Shown here piece after piece: positions 1-11,058 of a stretch of DNA of 64,000 nt. How positions within the stretch are numbered: position 1 is the stretch's first letter; every line of letters starts with the position of its first letter. The position numbers and the translations under genes are program-made. Source of the DNA: Euryodendron excelsum. Its lineage: Eukaryota > Streptophyta > Magnoliopsida > Ericales > Pentaphylacaceae. The notes beneath the pieces are model-generated. The model was given only the letters and a program-made list of their open reading frames with translations. It did not search any database and was not told where the DNA came from. The stretch lies in contig CM065379.1 in NCBI GenBank assembly GCA_033060915.1, positions 30,833,318-30,897,317 on the forward strand, given 5' to 3'.

Positions 1-980
1 TTTACAAGGTTTACTAATGTTATTAATGAATTGAAATCTGTTGGAAAGATTTATTCTAACAGTGAGCAGGTGAGAAAAATTCTTAGAACTTTGCCAAAAG
101 CTTAGGAAGCTAAGGTGATTGATATACGAGAAGCAAGAATCTCAACACTTTGCCACTTGAGGAATTATTTGGATCTTTCATGACCTATGAGTTGAAACAA
201 TGGCAAAATATTCAAGAAGAAGATGATAAAAAGCAGAGGGTCATTGCTTTCAAATGTAAAAGAATCAGATGCTGAAGAAGATTTCATAAGAATGACTCTT
301 CCATCATTTGCTTTAAATGCAAAAGGCTTGGACACATCAAGCCTGAATATCCTCTATTAAAGAAGAAAGGGAAGAAAGGCAAAGGAAGAAAGGCATTGAT
401 TGTAACTTGGAATGACAATGAAGGATCAAGTTTTGAAGAAGAACCTGAGGCATTAGAAATTATAAATTTGTGCTTAATGGCTCAAGAAGAGTAAGCTGAG
501 GTATCATCTTCTAAAAATTTTGAATTTACTTTTGATGAACTACAAGATACATTTGATGATTTGCTTGCTGAATTTAAGAAATTTGGTATAAAGTATAGTC
601 TTCTCAAAATGATGATTACTTCTCTTACAAAAGAAAATGAGAATTTGCAATCTACAAATGATCTTTTCAAAAAGGAAAATGATGTTTTAAAAGAAAAAGT
701 GAAAGATTTAGACAAGTCTCTTGCCAAGTGTGTTGAAGGAAAAGAAAAATTAGACACCATTCTTGGAAAGCAAAAATGTTCTCTTGACAAAGTTGCGATT
801 AGGTATAACCCTTTCAAAAACAAAAAGGTTTCTAAAAATCAGTTTAATACTTCTTTTAGAAAAACTCAAATTAGATGCTATTATTGCCAAAAGAAAGGAT
901 ATAAGGCTGATCAATGTTTTCTTATGAAGACTAACCCCCAAGGACCCAAGATAATGTGGGTACCAAAGAACACAACTTGA
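1..980 (+). pseudogene. copia gag pseudogene with two degenerate zinc knuckles
   Basis: Structural (gag) polyprotein of a copia retrotransposon, which would package element RNA; now broken. Bases 1-113 read as the UBN2-type gag core with a KILRTLPKA motif, then hit a TAG where the family normally has Trp. Reading then shifts frame. At about 306-360 a first CCHC knuckle reads CFKCKRLGHIKPEY, with the last Cys replaced by Tyr. A TAA follows near 490. The longest open stretch (561-980) is a Lys/Glu-rich probable coiled coil. It ends in a second knuckle, CYYCQKKGYKADQC, where the zinc-binding His is Tyr, followed by the WVPKNT motif that usually precedes copia protease. Stops, frameshifts and lost ligands make it non-functional. 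Family-level call is confident. Confidence 0.85.
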
Positions 981-1018
981 ATTGTCTTTATTGTAGGTTT
1001 GCCTACCATCCAACACAA

Positions 1019-1372
1019 AGAAAGACCATTGGTACATGGATAGTGGTTGCTTAAAACACATGATTGGTAATGAGTCTCAATTCACCAAGTTCATGCCAAA
1101 GGATGAAGGAATGGTAACCTTCAGTGATAATAACAAAGGTTTGATATGGGGAACTCCAAGCTATTAAGTAATCCCATGGCCACATCAACTAAGTTGGATA
1201 GTGATGAAAAAGGTACTCCTCTTGATAGTAAAATTTATAGAAGGATGATTGGTTGTTTACTTTACTTAACCATATGTAATGTGAATGTATGTGTGCTAAA
1301 TTTTATGCTAATCCTAAATAATCGTGCACCATGGCTGTTAAGAGTATTAGGCATGCGTAATCCCTTCACTTG
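1019..1372 (+). pseudogene. copia protease scrap fused to RT C-terminal scrap
   Basis: Bases 1019-1145 encode WYMDSGCLKHMIG, the aspartic-protease active-site region (DSG) of copia polyproteins. From about 1176 the sequence reads PMATSTKLDSDEKG and then YRRMIGCLLYLT, the well-known stretch near the end of copia reverse transcriptase. Everything between (rest of protease, integrase, catalytic RT) is missing, so this is an internal deletion and not a gene. Reading ends at a TGA at 1371-1373. It cannot make active enzyme. Confidence 0.8.
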
Positions 1373-1912
1373 ATTAATTTTGATAATTGTCACGCCCAAA
1401 TTTTTCGCACTCGAAGAATACTCACACAAGCGGGAAAAATGTTGTACTCTCTCGTTAGAACTCACCCTCCTAGAAGAATAAGTGCGACTAGGTTTGAATT
1501 GAAAATTGATTTAAATAAAGGGCATTTGAAAAAGATTCAGAGTCACCACCTAACTTGATTAAGACGAGTTAGGTTACCTAAAAACTAAAAATAATTCGAA
1601 GACTACATTTAGGGTTTTTGGAACATGATTTTGAAAATATCTCCTCAAGAGAGGGTTTTTAGGAAAACAGGTTGTTTGGTAACCTTTGGAAAACATTTAG
1701 CCCTTTTTTGAAAAATAACTCCTTTTGGTCTTTGAAATCAGTGATCTAGGTTCGAAGGTTGGTTACGTGCAGGAAAAACACACTAAGCCATCACCCTACC
1801 CCGCCCTTTCAGTACCTACATGTCAATCTACCTTAGACTCACCTACGAGAGTCTTCAACTAACTATAGTTTAATCCTATCCACTTTGAAAAATAATGTTT
1901 AGAAAAACATGA

Positions 1913-4330
1913 TGCATGATATGCAAGTGCAAGAAAAGAGAATTGATTTGGAAATAGATTTGAAAAGAAGAATTTGATTTGATTTTAGAAGAGAGATTTG
2001 AAAGGATAGATTTGAAATTGAGAAGTTTTAGAAATTGAAAATAGAAATTTGAAATTGGAAATTCGAAAATAGATTGGAGATTTGGAAAGATTTTAGAATT
2101 TCAAATTTGGAAGATATAGAGGAATTTGAAATTTGAAAGAAGTTATGGAATTTAAAATTTAAAAGAAATTGTGACCGCACCTATGAAGGTTGCTTACGTA
2201 TCCTTTTGGAGGAATTAGGTTAGTCGTAGTTCAGACAAGAGTCCGATTAGAAATAGAAGAGTTGATTTGAAAAAGAAGTTGAATTAGAAATTGAATTGGA
2301 AGATTGAGAGATTGAACTTAGAATAGAGGATTGAAATTTGGAATTTAGAATTTTGGAATTGAAGAGATTGAATTTTGATTGAAAGATTTGAAAAGATTTG
2401 AAAAGACTTGACTTTGGAAAACTCGGTTTTAGGAAACCTAGACTTAAAGACTTCAAAAAGAAAGATTGGATTTGACTTGAAAGGATTTTAGAAAAGAATT
2501 GACTTGAAGATTGGACTTGGAAGATTAGGAAAGCTTAGAATTAGGAAAGATTCGGATTAGGAAAGTTTCGAATTAGGAAAGTGTTATTTTAGGAAAGTTT
2601 TGGAATTAGGAAAGTTTTCAACTTAGCAAAGTTTTGGAATTAGAAAAGTTTCAACTTAGGAAAGTTTTGGATTTGGAATGTTTTGAAATAGTGAAGTTTT
2701 GAAAATTGAAAAGTTTCGTTTTAAGAAATGCTTTGAAATTAGGAAAGTGTTGAATTTAGAAATGTTTTGAATTAGGAAAAGTTTAGATTAAGAAAGGTTT
2801 AGAATTTGGAAAGTTTCAAGTTAAGAAAGTTTTGAATTTGGAAAGTTTAGAATTTTAGAAAGATTTTAAATTAGGAAAGTTTTGAAATTAAGAAAGTTTT
2901 GAATGTTGGAAAGTTTAGAAAACAAGAAAGTTTTGAAAATAAGAAAGTTTTGAGTTTAGAAAGTTTTGAAATTTGGAAGGATTTGAAATTTGGAAAGTTT
3001 AAGATTTAGAAAGTTTTAGAGTTTGAATTTTAGAAAATCTTGAAATTAGGAAATGTTTGAATTTAGGAAAGGTTTAAAAACTTAGGTTTGAAAAGTTAAG
3101 ATTTGAAAAGATGGTAGAATTAGGAAAGGGTTGAATTTTAGAATTTTAGGAAAGATTTTTATGTTCAAGTTTTGGAAACTTAAGGTTTAGGAAAGTGGAG
3201 GGTTAGGAAGGATTTGAATTAGGAAAGAGTTGGATTAGGAAGGGATTAGATTTGGTTTCCAAAAGAAAATGTTGGATTTTGTTTTCAAAAACGGAGGATT
3301 GGATTTGGTTTCCTAAACGGGAATATTTGATTTGATTTTCTAAAAGGAAGATAAGATTTGGCAAGGATTTGGAAAGGGAGATTTTAGAAACCCTAGATTT
3401 GGAAAATTATAGTTTTGACGCAGAAAATAGATTTTGGAAACATGTATAGTTCTGATGTAGAAAACAAGAGGTTTTGGAAACCTAGGTTTGGGGCAAAGTT
3501 TGAAAATCATGTTTTTTGAAAGAAAATTAGGGTTTCCTAATTATGAGTTCTAGGGTTTGATTTGGGCTCTAAAGAGAGAGGATTTTTGGAAAGTGCGTTT
3601 TTTGAAACGAAGATTTTCTAGAAAGGAATCCTAGGGAGGAGTTTTTGAAAAGTGAATTTGAAGATAGAGTTTTTGGAAAAAGATTTTAACGAGGAGTTTT
3701 TGGAAAGTGTGTTTTTGGAAAAGAAGGTTTTGGAAGGAAAATCCTAGAGGGGAATTTCTAGAAGGGAGATTTTGGGAAAGAGAGTTTTTGGAAAGATTTT
3801 TAGAGAGAGTCTTTCTAAGAAAGAGACTTAGGGAACGTTTTTGGAAAGTGGAAAGTGGACTTTGAAGAGAGCGTTTTAGAAAGGAGTTGAAAAATGGAGT
3901 TTGGAAAAATAGACTTTTGGAGGAAGTTTTTGAAAACAAATTTGGAAAGAAGAGTTTTTGGGAAGTATGTTGAAAAAGAAGATTTTTAGAAGAAGGGATT
4001 TTTGAAGAGAGAGTTTTTGGAAGGTGTAAAAAACATCTCACTTTCCTAAAGCAATTCTAACCATAAGAGGGCTAGAACCACTTTAGGAAAGCAGTTTTGA
4101 AAACAACAAGAGTTGAAAATATTGACCATAAAAGTCACTTCAAATATAACACTTTCCTAAAGTGATCCTAGCCATGGAAAAGCTACAATCACCCTAGGAT
4201 TGTGATTTTGAAAACAAGTTTTTGAAAAGGGAATTTTGATGCAATTTTGAAAACAAGTTTGAAAACGATTTTGAAGACAACTTTGAAAATGGTTTTTGGA
4301 AGATGCAAGATCATGATATGCACAATGCAA
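1913..4330 (-). repeat. Purine/pyrimidine-biased low-complexity tract in LTR A
   Basis: The plus strand is almost free of C and consists of degenerate units of roughly 15-20 bp such as GGAAAGTTTTGAATTA. In LTR sense this is A, T and C only (CTTTCCTAAATTC-like). It lies downstream of the LTR TATA box, so it would be transcribed as R/U5. No coding signal. Short ORFs here are artefacts of low complexity. Confidence 0.85.
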
Positions 4331-4914
4331 ATTTGGGGTCGTGAACATAAAAGGCTAAGGCTTCACCACATAATCAAGGGGGCCGGACCACATGGTCTCT
4401 GGTTAGACTAGAAGAAAGCCCCCGACACGGTGACTCTCCAATAGCCCAATCCTACACATGGATCGGGAATCCCCTTGTTTCAAGCATGCAAAGAAAGGGG
4501 AGGGGGAAAGAGATGGGGAATTAAAATAGAGAAAACCCAAGTGGGTTAGGAGAGAGAAGAGAGAGGGGGAAGTGTGAAAATTTAAATGGAGAACCAACCT
4601 TGTATCTTATTTATTTTGCGCGCCTTGCTTTCTTCAGTCTTCGTCTTGATCTTCGTCTTCAATCTTGAAGAGCCACCTTCAATATTCAAACTTCATATTG
4701 CAACTCTTCAAGTCTTCGAAGGAGGGTTGAAGGTTAGTGTATGAGTGTATGGGGGTGTGTATGAGTGTATAGGAGGCTAGGGTTTAGTGTATGGTGGCTA
4801 GGGTTTGAAAAACCTAGGGAAGCTAGGGTTTATGAGGTGCTCAAACTCTGTATATCGAAATATAGGATTTTTAGATTGAGTTTGCGGATCCTTTCCACGT
4901 TGGAAGATGCTCTG

Positions 4915-4922
4915 TATTTATA
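4915..4922 (-). promoter_or_regulatory. TATA box of LTR A
   Basis: Minus-strand TATAAATA in the conserved context TATAAATACAGAGC. The same octamer occupies the same place in LTRs C, E, F, G and H. A cluster of GGCGCC palindromes lies just upstream in element sense (4937-5030). The predicted start of transcription is about 30 bp downstream. Inferred, with no expression data. Confidence 0.7.
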
Positions 4923-4936
4923 GAGGTTGGACAAAC

Positions 4937-5032
4937 CTGGCGCCTGTTGCAGTGGCGCCAGGCCAAACTTTACACTGGCGCCACTCCAAGCCAATTTTTG
5001 GCTTCGCGCCACTACTAGTGGTGCCAGCCATT
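4937..5032 (-). promoter_or_regulatory. GGCGCC palindrome cluster of LTR A
   Basis: Repeated GGCGCC/TGGCGCCA palindromes immediately upstream (element sense) of the TATA box. In this copy several sites are mutated (for example GGTGCC near 5020). The arrangement is shared with LTRs C, E, F and G. Confidence 0.6.
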
Positions 5033-5109
5033 TAGGAAATATTTAAGGTCAGCAAGCAACGTATCTTTGACTAGATTTGGGCGCCTATACTAGTGACTAT
5101 CATGCAATT

Positions 5110-5705
5110 TTTAGCCTGGCTTCACTAGGAGTGACTCCGGAAAGTCCGGGAAGGAGTTTAGAAGACCGAGAATGACCCGAAAAGCCAGAAAAGAGTAGGA
5201 ACACTTTGAATAGTGTCCCAGAGGTATTTGACTTGGAAAGTGAGGATAGAATATGTCAGAAGGGTTGACCAGGCCGTTAGGGGCAAAATGGTCAATCGGG
5301 TTGAAAAGTTGCCGGGACAGACTCGGACTATCCTGGAAGAAGACTTGGGATTTGAAAACATTATTTGGAATGTTCCCAAAGGTTGCCGGTTTGATACCTA
5401 GAGCCGGTGTGGTCGGAAAAGGTGACCGGCCCACCAGGGGCAAAATGATCACTTTGCACTAGGTTGGCCGGAATTGACTCGGAATGATCTGGAAAGATAA
5501 AGGGAGGTTACGAACACTATAAGAAGCATCCTCGAGAGGTTACCGGTTTGATACCTAGAGCTGGTGTGGCCGAAAAAGGAGACCGGCTCACCAGGGGCAA
5601 AACGGTCATTTCGCACCGAGTTTGCCGGAACTGACTTAGAATGATCCGAAAAGATAGAGTAAGGTTGAGAATACTATAAGAAGCATTCTCGGGAAGTTAC
5701 TAAAG
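5110..5705 (-). repeat. 157-bp tandem units of LTR A
   Basis: About four diverged units of roughly 157 bp, each with a CCGGT...ACCGG dyad around 'TTGATACCTAGAGC', a GGGGCAAAA block and a CGGAATGATC block. Homologous to the regular array in LTRs E and F. Confidence 0.75.
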
Positions 5706-5710
5706 GGGCC

Positions 5711-6340
5711 CTGATTAGAATCGTCTCGAGGAATAAACTGTCTCGAGAGAAGGATTGGAAAGGGGACTTACCGTCTTCGAAAAGACATGCCTGATTTGGA
5801 ACCGTCTCGAGGAATAAACTGTCTCGAGAGAGGGATTGGAAAGGGGACTTACCGAATTAGGAAAGACGTGCCTGATTGGAACCGTCTTGAGGAATAAATT
5901 GTCTCAAGAGAGGGATTGGAAAGGGGACTTACCGTCCTCGAAAAGACGCGCCTGATTGGAACCGTCTCGAGGAATAAACTGTCTCGAGAGACGGATTGGA
6001 AAGGGGACTTACCGTCTTCGAAAAGACGCGTCTGATTAGAACCGTCTCGAGGAATAAACTGTCTCAAGAGAGGGATTGGAAAGGGGACTTAGCATCTCCG
6101 AAAAGACGTGCCTGATTTGGAACCGTCTCAAGGAATAAACTGTCTCGAGAGAGGGATTGGAAAGGGGACTTACCGTCTCCGAAAAGATGTGCCTGAATTG
6201 GAACTGTCTCGAGGAATAAACTGTCTCGAGAGAGAGATTGGAAAGGGGACTTACCGTCTCTGAAAAGACGTGTCTGATTTGGAATAGATTTACCGTCTCG
6301 AGGAATCAACTGTCTCGAGAGAGGGGTTGGAAAGGAAAGG
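5711..6340 (-). repeat. 81-bp minisatellite in U3 of LTR A (about 7-8 copies)
   Basis: Tandem units of about 80-81 bp. Each holds two dyads: CTCGAG-type arms around AATAAACTGT, and GTCTTCG/CGAAAAGAC-type arms. Other LTRs of the family carry the same array with about 2 to 8 copies. Confidence 0.85.
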
Positions 6341-6520
6341 ACAATGCTCCCAAGGGCATTTTGGTCATTTTGCCTCTATTTTTGCCTGGTGGGCCCGAAG
6401 CGATGGACAGACAGGATTTGGACTTAGAAAATCGGTTTTGATTGGAATACGCCCACAATGACTTGAACACAAGTCTGGACGGAGTGTAGACTGCCGAGCG
6501 GTTAAAAATGGGTGCTTACA

Positions 6521-7637
6521 ATAATACATATATGTTTAATTATTCGCATAAATGTTATGTATACGCTTATTTGCCTGTTGATTCGATTTCATATCATTTG
6601 GAGGCATATAACTGCATTTCATTAGTACAGGGGTCAACACATTTTATAAGAGTTGACACTTGTCATTTTCAAAAGTGGGCAAATTAGTCTTTAGAATTAT
6701 GCGCTAACACTTGGTGCTTCATGTGTCAACACCTGGTTTGATAAAAAGGGCCAGAAATGTTTATCGCAAGCTCAATGTGTCAACATCTATAACAAGTGCT
6801 GACACCTCTACAAACATTATACATATAGTTTGCATAGATTTTAATCCTTGTTTATCGCAAGCTCAATGTGTCAACACCTATAGCAGCAACCCACCTTAAC
6901 CTTTCTCCATCACCCTCTCCTAAAAACATCCTAAACCACATTGCATTTGCATTTCTCACACTTGCATAATTTACATTTGCATTACATCTCTGCATTTAAA
7001 TTTGCTAAGTACATGGGTTGTGATTTTAATGACAATTTATTTTGGTTTGTAATATTTGTGAATATCATTCATTTTGGATATTTTGCATGCTAGTATATGT
7101 TTGGATGCTTATCATTCTTCTTGATTTTAGATGGATTAAATGTCTTATTTGTTGGTTTAACTCCTAATAACAATTATTTCATATGTTAATATTTTTTGCT
7201 ATTGTACTTGTCTTACAATACAATTTATATCTCTTTATGATGGAATGACAAAAAGGAGGAGAAGTATTGAAGAATATAATTTATATTGATATGTTCATAT
7301 AAGCGAATATGTATTTGACTACATGAGAAATGGGGAGCAATTTCAGAACTACTGATTGGACATCATTTATTTAGAATTGATTATTAGTACACTTAACTCT
7401 TTTTTATTTACAATTATAACTCTTTTTGATGAGCTAACAGAAAGGGGAAGAGAAATTAGCAATTTGGTGTATGATTTATGAATGATTATTGCATAAACTT
7501 GAAACAATGAAAAGTGCTTCATTACAAAAGAAAAGGGGAGAAATATCTGGTATGAGCTTTAAATTTCTAATATTGCACTTGCTAAGATCATTAGATTTTG
7601 AGTTCATTGTTCATATCATGTAAAGTTTTATCTTTAT
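6521..7637 (+). other. Copia remnant, 3' non-coding part
   Basis: Resumption of the copia element after the solo LTR, beginning with the second ATAAT copy. AT-rich, without a supportable ORF. It carries several scattered TGTCAACAC words (6640-6885), the same word that is repeated in the downstream LTR, and three short purine-rich stretches (about 7250, 7440 and 7530) resembling weak copies of the terminal purine tract. Confidence 0.6.
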
Positions 7638-7653
7638 AAAAAAAGGGGGAGAT
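7638..7653 (+). other. Polypurine tract of the copia element
   Basis: AAAAAAAGGGGGAGAT directly before TGTTGACC, the start of the 3' LTR. This is the usual plus-strand priming site of copia elements. Confidence 0.8.
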
Positions 7654-8790
7654 TGTTGACCACATACCTTGATTTTGATGATAATAAAGCATTGTATTAG
7701 TGATCTAATGATTCTACTTAGTGTGCAGATTATATTATACATTAATCTCTCTTAGGAACACAACTTGAAGCTTCATATATTAAAGACATTGAAGATCTTG
7801 TGTATTGAGAAGCTTATCAAACATTATTGAAGGTTGTTGAGCATGATAGTAGATTGAAGAAGAAATTACAAGACTTGGAAGCTCTTTGAAGATTTTAATA
7901 ATGGAAGAAGTTTTGTTGATTCAAGAAGCAAAATGATTTGATTTCGTCTTAAAGATATTAAAGGTATTCTTGAAGATCAACATGCATTGGAGAAGTTATT
8001 CAAGCCTTAGAAAATTATTTGGATAATCCTATTCTTGAAAAAATTGAAGAAAGTATTTATCAACTCTATTCACACTTTGCTTGAAAATAATTATAATGAA
8101 AGATGTGTGATTATAAGATGGATGTGGAAGCTTGACAGATGAGTTTGAATGAATTGGATGATTGATTGATCAACCTTATAAGAAGCTAAAGGTACTCTAA
8201 GTGATTAACAATTATTGAAGAAAAGATGACAAGCTTTGGATGCATATCATGATGGATTGAAGAACTTGAAGATTAATAGAGGAACCTTATAAACAAATTA
8301 TTGGCTTGATTTCAATTCGAAAAGATTAAAGGTACTCTCCATGTTCAACTTTATTTGAAGAATGAGCTTTAAAGACTTGGAAGCCTTAGTGGATCAACTG
8401 AAGCAGAAGCTACTGAAGTGTCTGAAGAAGCAGAGGTGTTGACACTTCTCATAGGACCTGACACCTTCTGGACAACTGACCTTATAGAACTAAACTTGAA
8501 AGCAACAAGTGTCGACACCCTATACGAGAGTTGACACCTACGGTTCTAGAGAGCTTAGGTCAGAAAAATAAAGCAACAAGTGTCGACACCCTATACAAGA
8601 GTCAACACCTATGATTCCAGAGAGCTCAGGTCAGAAAAATAAAGCAGCAAGTGTTGACACCCTATACGAGAGTCGACACTTGTGATTCCAAAGAGCTCGA
8701 GTAAAAAAAATATAGCAGTAAGTGTCGACACCTAATACGAGAGTCGACACCTGGATGACAAATTGAAGAGAACTGAAGAAGCAAGTGTCG
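7654..8790 (+). mobile_element. Truncated 3' LTR of the copia element
   Basis: Starts TGTTGACC right after the purine tract and continues about 1.1 kb. It stops inside a tandem repeat unit at 8790/8791, where sequence of the giant-LTR family begins. The 3' CA end and the right-hand target duplication are absent. Confidence 0.75.
8500..8790 (+). repeat. 71-bp tandem repeat with GTGTCGACAC palindrome
   Basis: Four units spaced 71 bp (palindromes near 8509, 8580, 8651 and 8722) plus a last truncated unit at about 8785. Each unit contains the 10-bp palindrome GTGTCGACAC (one copy mutated to TTGACAC), a second GTYGACACC word, and AGAGCTCAGGTCAG. Confidence 0.85.
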
Positions 8791-10345
8791 ATGGGAACGA
8801 GTGAGGAAACCACCCAAAAAGCAGCACTTATAAGACAAGAAGGCTAAGCGATGGGTAGCTAGACTATCAAAAAGAAGAGGGGCCATCTTCTTAAAAAACA
8901 ATGTGTATATTCCCTTTGCTCAAGCCACTAGTGCTATATAGAAAGTGAAAGATTTCTTGTCAACCCTGATCCAAAACCATTCTCCCATACTGGGGCAGAT
9001 AGATAACTGAGTACTCAACAAAAAATGTCACAGATTTTCCTTCAAGTTGAAGTAATGTAAAGGATGTATTGATCAAGCAACACATTTCAAAATGAAGAAA
9101 GACCCTCATTTCATTTATTATACAGTCAACAAAATAACCTTTGTCAAACCCATTGAGCCTATTACGTTTCTTTTTAAGCCCCAACCTATGGATTACCACC
9201 CACAATAGTTTAGAATGAAACATTGAGAGAAAATATATCTAAGAGAAAGAAGTTATAGTAGTATATCCCTCATAAAAAGAAAAAAGAGCTAAAAGGAGGA
9301 GCCGTGAAGGGGCAAGAAAAAGTGAAGGAAAAAGCTCCAAAAAAAAAAAAACTTTCCTTCAATAAACAAGTAGGCCAAAAGAAGGGACGGGTTGCCTATA
9401 CCATCTTGTAAGGCATGTAATGTTTGATAGATAGAAAGGAAAGCCAAAGGTGATCCTAGACAATAAAAGAAACCTAATAGAAGTAATAGGTTCAAGCCTT
9501 TACCCTTTCTCATAATAACAGTGGCCCACATTACAACCCTATTAAAGTCTTCTCTAATTGGAAAGGGATTGATTGATCTAAATGAGCCAAACATGTTGCC
9601 AAGGCAAAGGAAGGATACTAGGGAAAAACCTCGCCGGAAGACCAACTCAGGATGGTATGGATTCAAACCCTATTGCAAATAACATTAAATTTTGAGTCTG
9701 CATACCCCATTATATTTGCAAAACCCCATAACCTAGCCTATATTAAAGTCCTAAAACAAAGACTCCTCAGATTGAATGAGTGGCTGCTTATCACTTTACC
9801 AAAGTTTGAGTAAGTCGTTGCCTAAGCCCCCAGTGGTTGAGAGTTTAAGCCAAATGATCCTAGATACTAAACCAAAGTAAAAAGTTAGAGTCCATCAAAA
9901 GGATGAGAAAGGTAAGAAATGCTATCATCCGATCAAGGTGGGGTTGAGCCAAAAGAAAGGCCAAACCCCTGAAAAAGAAAGAGTTGCATTCCAAGGATGT
10001 AAAGCTCGATAGCACCCCATCCATTCTACTAGCTATTGTATCCCTCACATGTGCATGCATTTTATAAAAATTTCAGCGTTAGCTTTGCATACATAAGACA
10101 TAGCTCCCTGTAGAAATAGAAGTCACCAATGCAATTCAATGTCATATCTAAAACATGTAATAAATATGCGTTATCAGCATTATCCTTGTTCATGCATCTA
10201 TCCAATGTATCTATTTGTCTAAATCACAAACATCCATCCTGTTTCAAGATTACAAATAAAATGGACTAACAGAAAACCAAACTCTGATACATATCCAGGA
10301 CGTGGCGTGGAAAAGAAGCTGAGCCTACAATAAGGGATACTCGTC
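8791..10345 (+). other. Non-coding internal block of unit 1
   Basis: No coding evidence. It contains the family's recurring phrases: a block around CCTACATTACAACCC/TTAAAGTC (9520-9560) and a block near 9780-9980. These also occur at about 18090-18550 (plus strand) and on the other strand at 42600-43100 and 55730-55830. Confidence 0.6.
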
Positions 10346-10373
10346 TGTAAGCATCTCATTTTTACCCGCTCGG
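10346..10373 (+). repeat. 28-bp LTR-end copy at a deletion junction
   Basis: Starts TGTAAGCATCTC and ends CGCTCGG, matching the first 28 bp of the family LTR at 24 of 28 positions. It lies where unit 1 lacks the C-terminal part of the PMD ORF. Probably filler DNA copied during break repair, or the stub of another LTR. Confidence 0.45.
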
Positions 10374-10437
10374 TAAAAATAAGCTGGGCCTACAATAAGG
10401 CCTACAATAAAGCAGCTTAGAACGCTCAGGCTAAGGC

Positions 10438-11058
10438 AAATCCAACAGCAAACAGGCCTCGTCCCTGCTGACTGGGTGTAGGGTGATCCGCCGGCCGACA
10501 AAGGAGAGTCCTGTAATAATCGCCCAATCTAAAGGAGTGGGGCCTAACTCGAAGCCGACGAAATGGAAGGTCCCAGTCTCTCCGAATCACCGCTCAACCA
10601 ACGCCAGTACTAAATGCCGGTTCAGGCGGTTCGCCTATAATCCCATGAAAGCGCCGAATCCGATCTCTACCAAGAAGGCGCGGAGGTGGCAAATGCTGTT
10701 TGGAGTATACACTAGGATGATAGGCCAGATCCCCGAGTGGTGGGACATCTGGTATCTGCAGATCTCCCAAGTCAGCGTCTGTCTACCTATGCCTGGAAGA
10801 AGCTCTCCCATAGCCGGTCACCTGATCCCCAAGGCCCGGTACCTCCTCCTCGGCATCAATCTCCTCGGCAAAAGCCTGCTCAACCGGAGGAAAAGGGTCG
10901 ACAGGTAGTCTACTCCCCTGCCCGCTCTGGCTGAATGAGGATCGTCCGGTAGATCGTCGACTACCTCTAGATCGACTAGAGCAGCCAGCAGAATCTGTCC
11001 GGGCCGCCTTCCTTGAGAGGCGCCTCCTCTCAGAACCGTCATCACCTGCATCTGTCAT
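10438..11058 (-). pseudogene. PMD-like antisense ORF, truncated copy 1
   Basis: Degenerate copy of the plant-mobile-domain ORF found complete in length at 19112-20758, and likewise antisense to its host element. The start reads MTDAGDDGSERRR, followed by a Ser/Arg-rich tail region and then the PMD core with LALVERWFGETGTFHF and ELGPTPLDWAIITGL. A deletion of about 74 bp between short CGG repeats (near 10680) shifts the frame. An in-frame TAG follows SSRHR, and a TAG follows LLLDLP. The C-terminal 300 or so codons are replaced by unrelated junction sequence at about 10437. No function expected. Confidence 0.75.

Larger units (their letters stand above)
1..1387 (+). mobile_element. Ty1-copia retrotransposon remnant, left part
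   Basis: Decayed Ty1-copia element reading rightward. It holds a gag region with two zinc-knuckle-like motifs, then a protease scrap, then a sudden jump to the C-terminal end of reverse transcriptase. Integrase and most of RT are therefore deleted, with the junction near 1145-1150. The element is cut at 1387/1388 by a giant solo LTR and resumes at 6521. The left end lies outside the window. The two-knuckle gag and the purine tract found at 7638 suggest a SIRE/Maximus-like lineage, but without RT and integrase this is not firm. Confidence 0.85.
1388..6520 (-). mobile_element. Solo giant LTR (copy A) of the Tat/Ogre-like family
   Basis: A complete 5,133-bp LTR on the minus strand. On the plus strand it starts TGTCACGCCC and ends GGGTGCTTACA. 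The five bases before it (1383-1387, ATAAT) are repeated directly after it (6521-6525). There is no internal region, purine tract or primer site beside it, so it is a solo LTR left by LTR-LTR recombination. In element orientation it contains the 81-bp array, 157-bp units, a GGCGCC cluster, a TATA box at 4915-4922 and a 2.4-kb low-complexity tract. It sits in the copia remnant and so is younger than it. Confidence 0.93.

Noticed and set aside
561..823. Antisense ORF over the copia gag coiled coil (482-823)
   Set aside because: Mirror of the Lys/Glu-rich gag sequence (reads Phe/Ser-rich). No independent support.
3631..4041. 136-codon Phe/Ser/Lys-rich ORF
   Set aside because: Lies in the C-poor low-complexity tract. 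Biased composition removes stops, and equivalent ORFs are not conserved in other LTRs.
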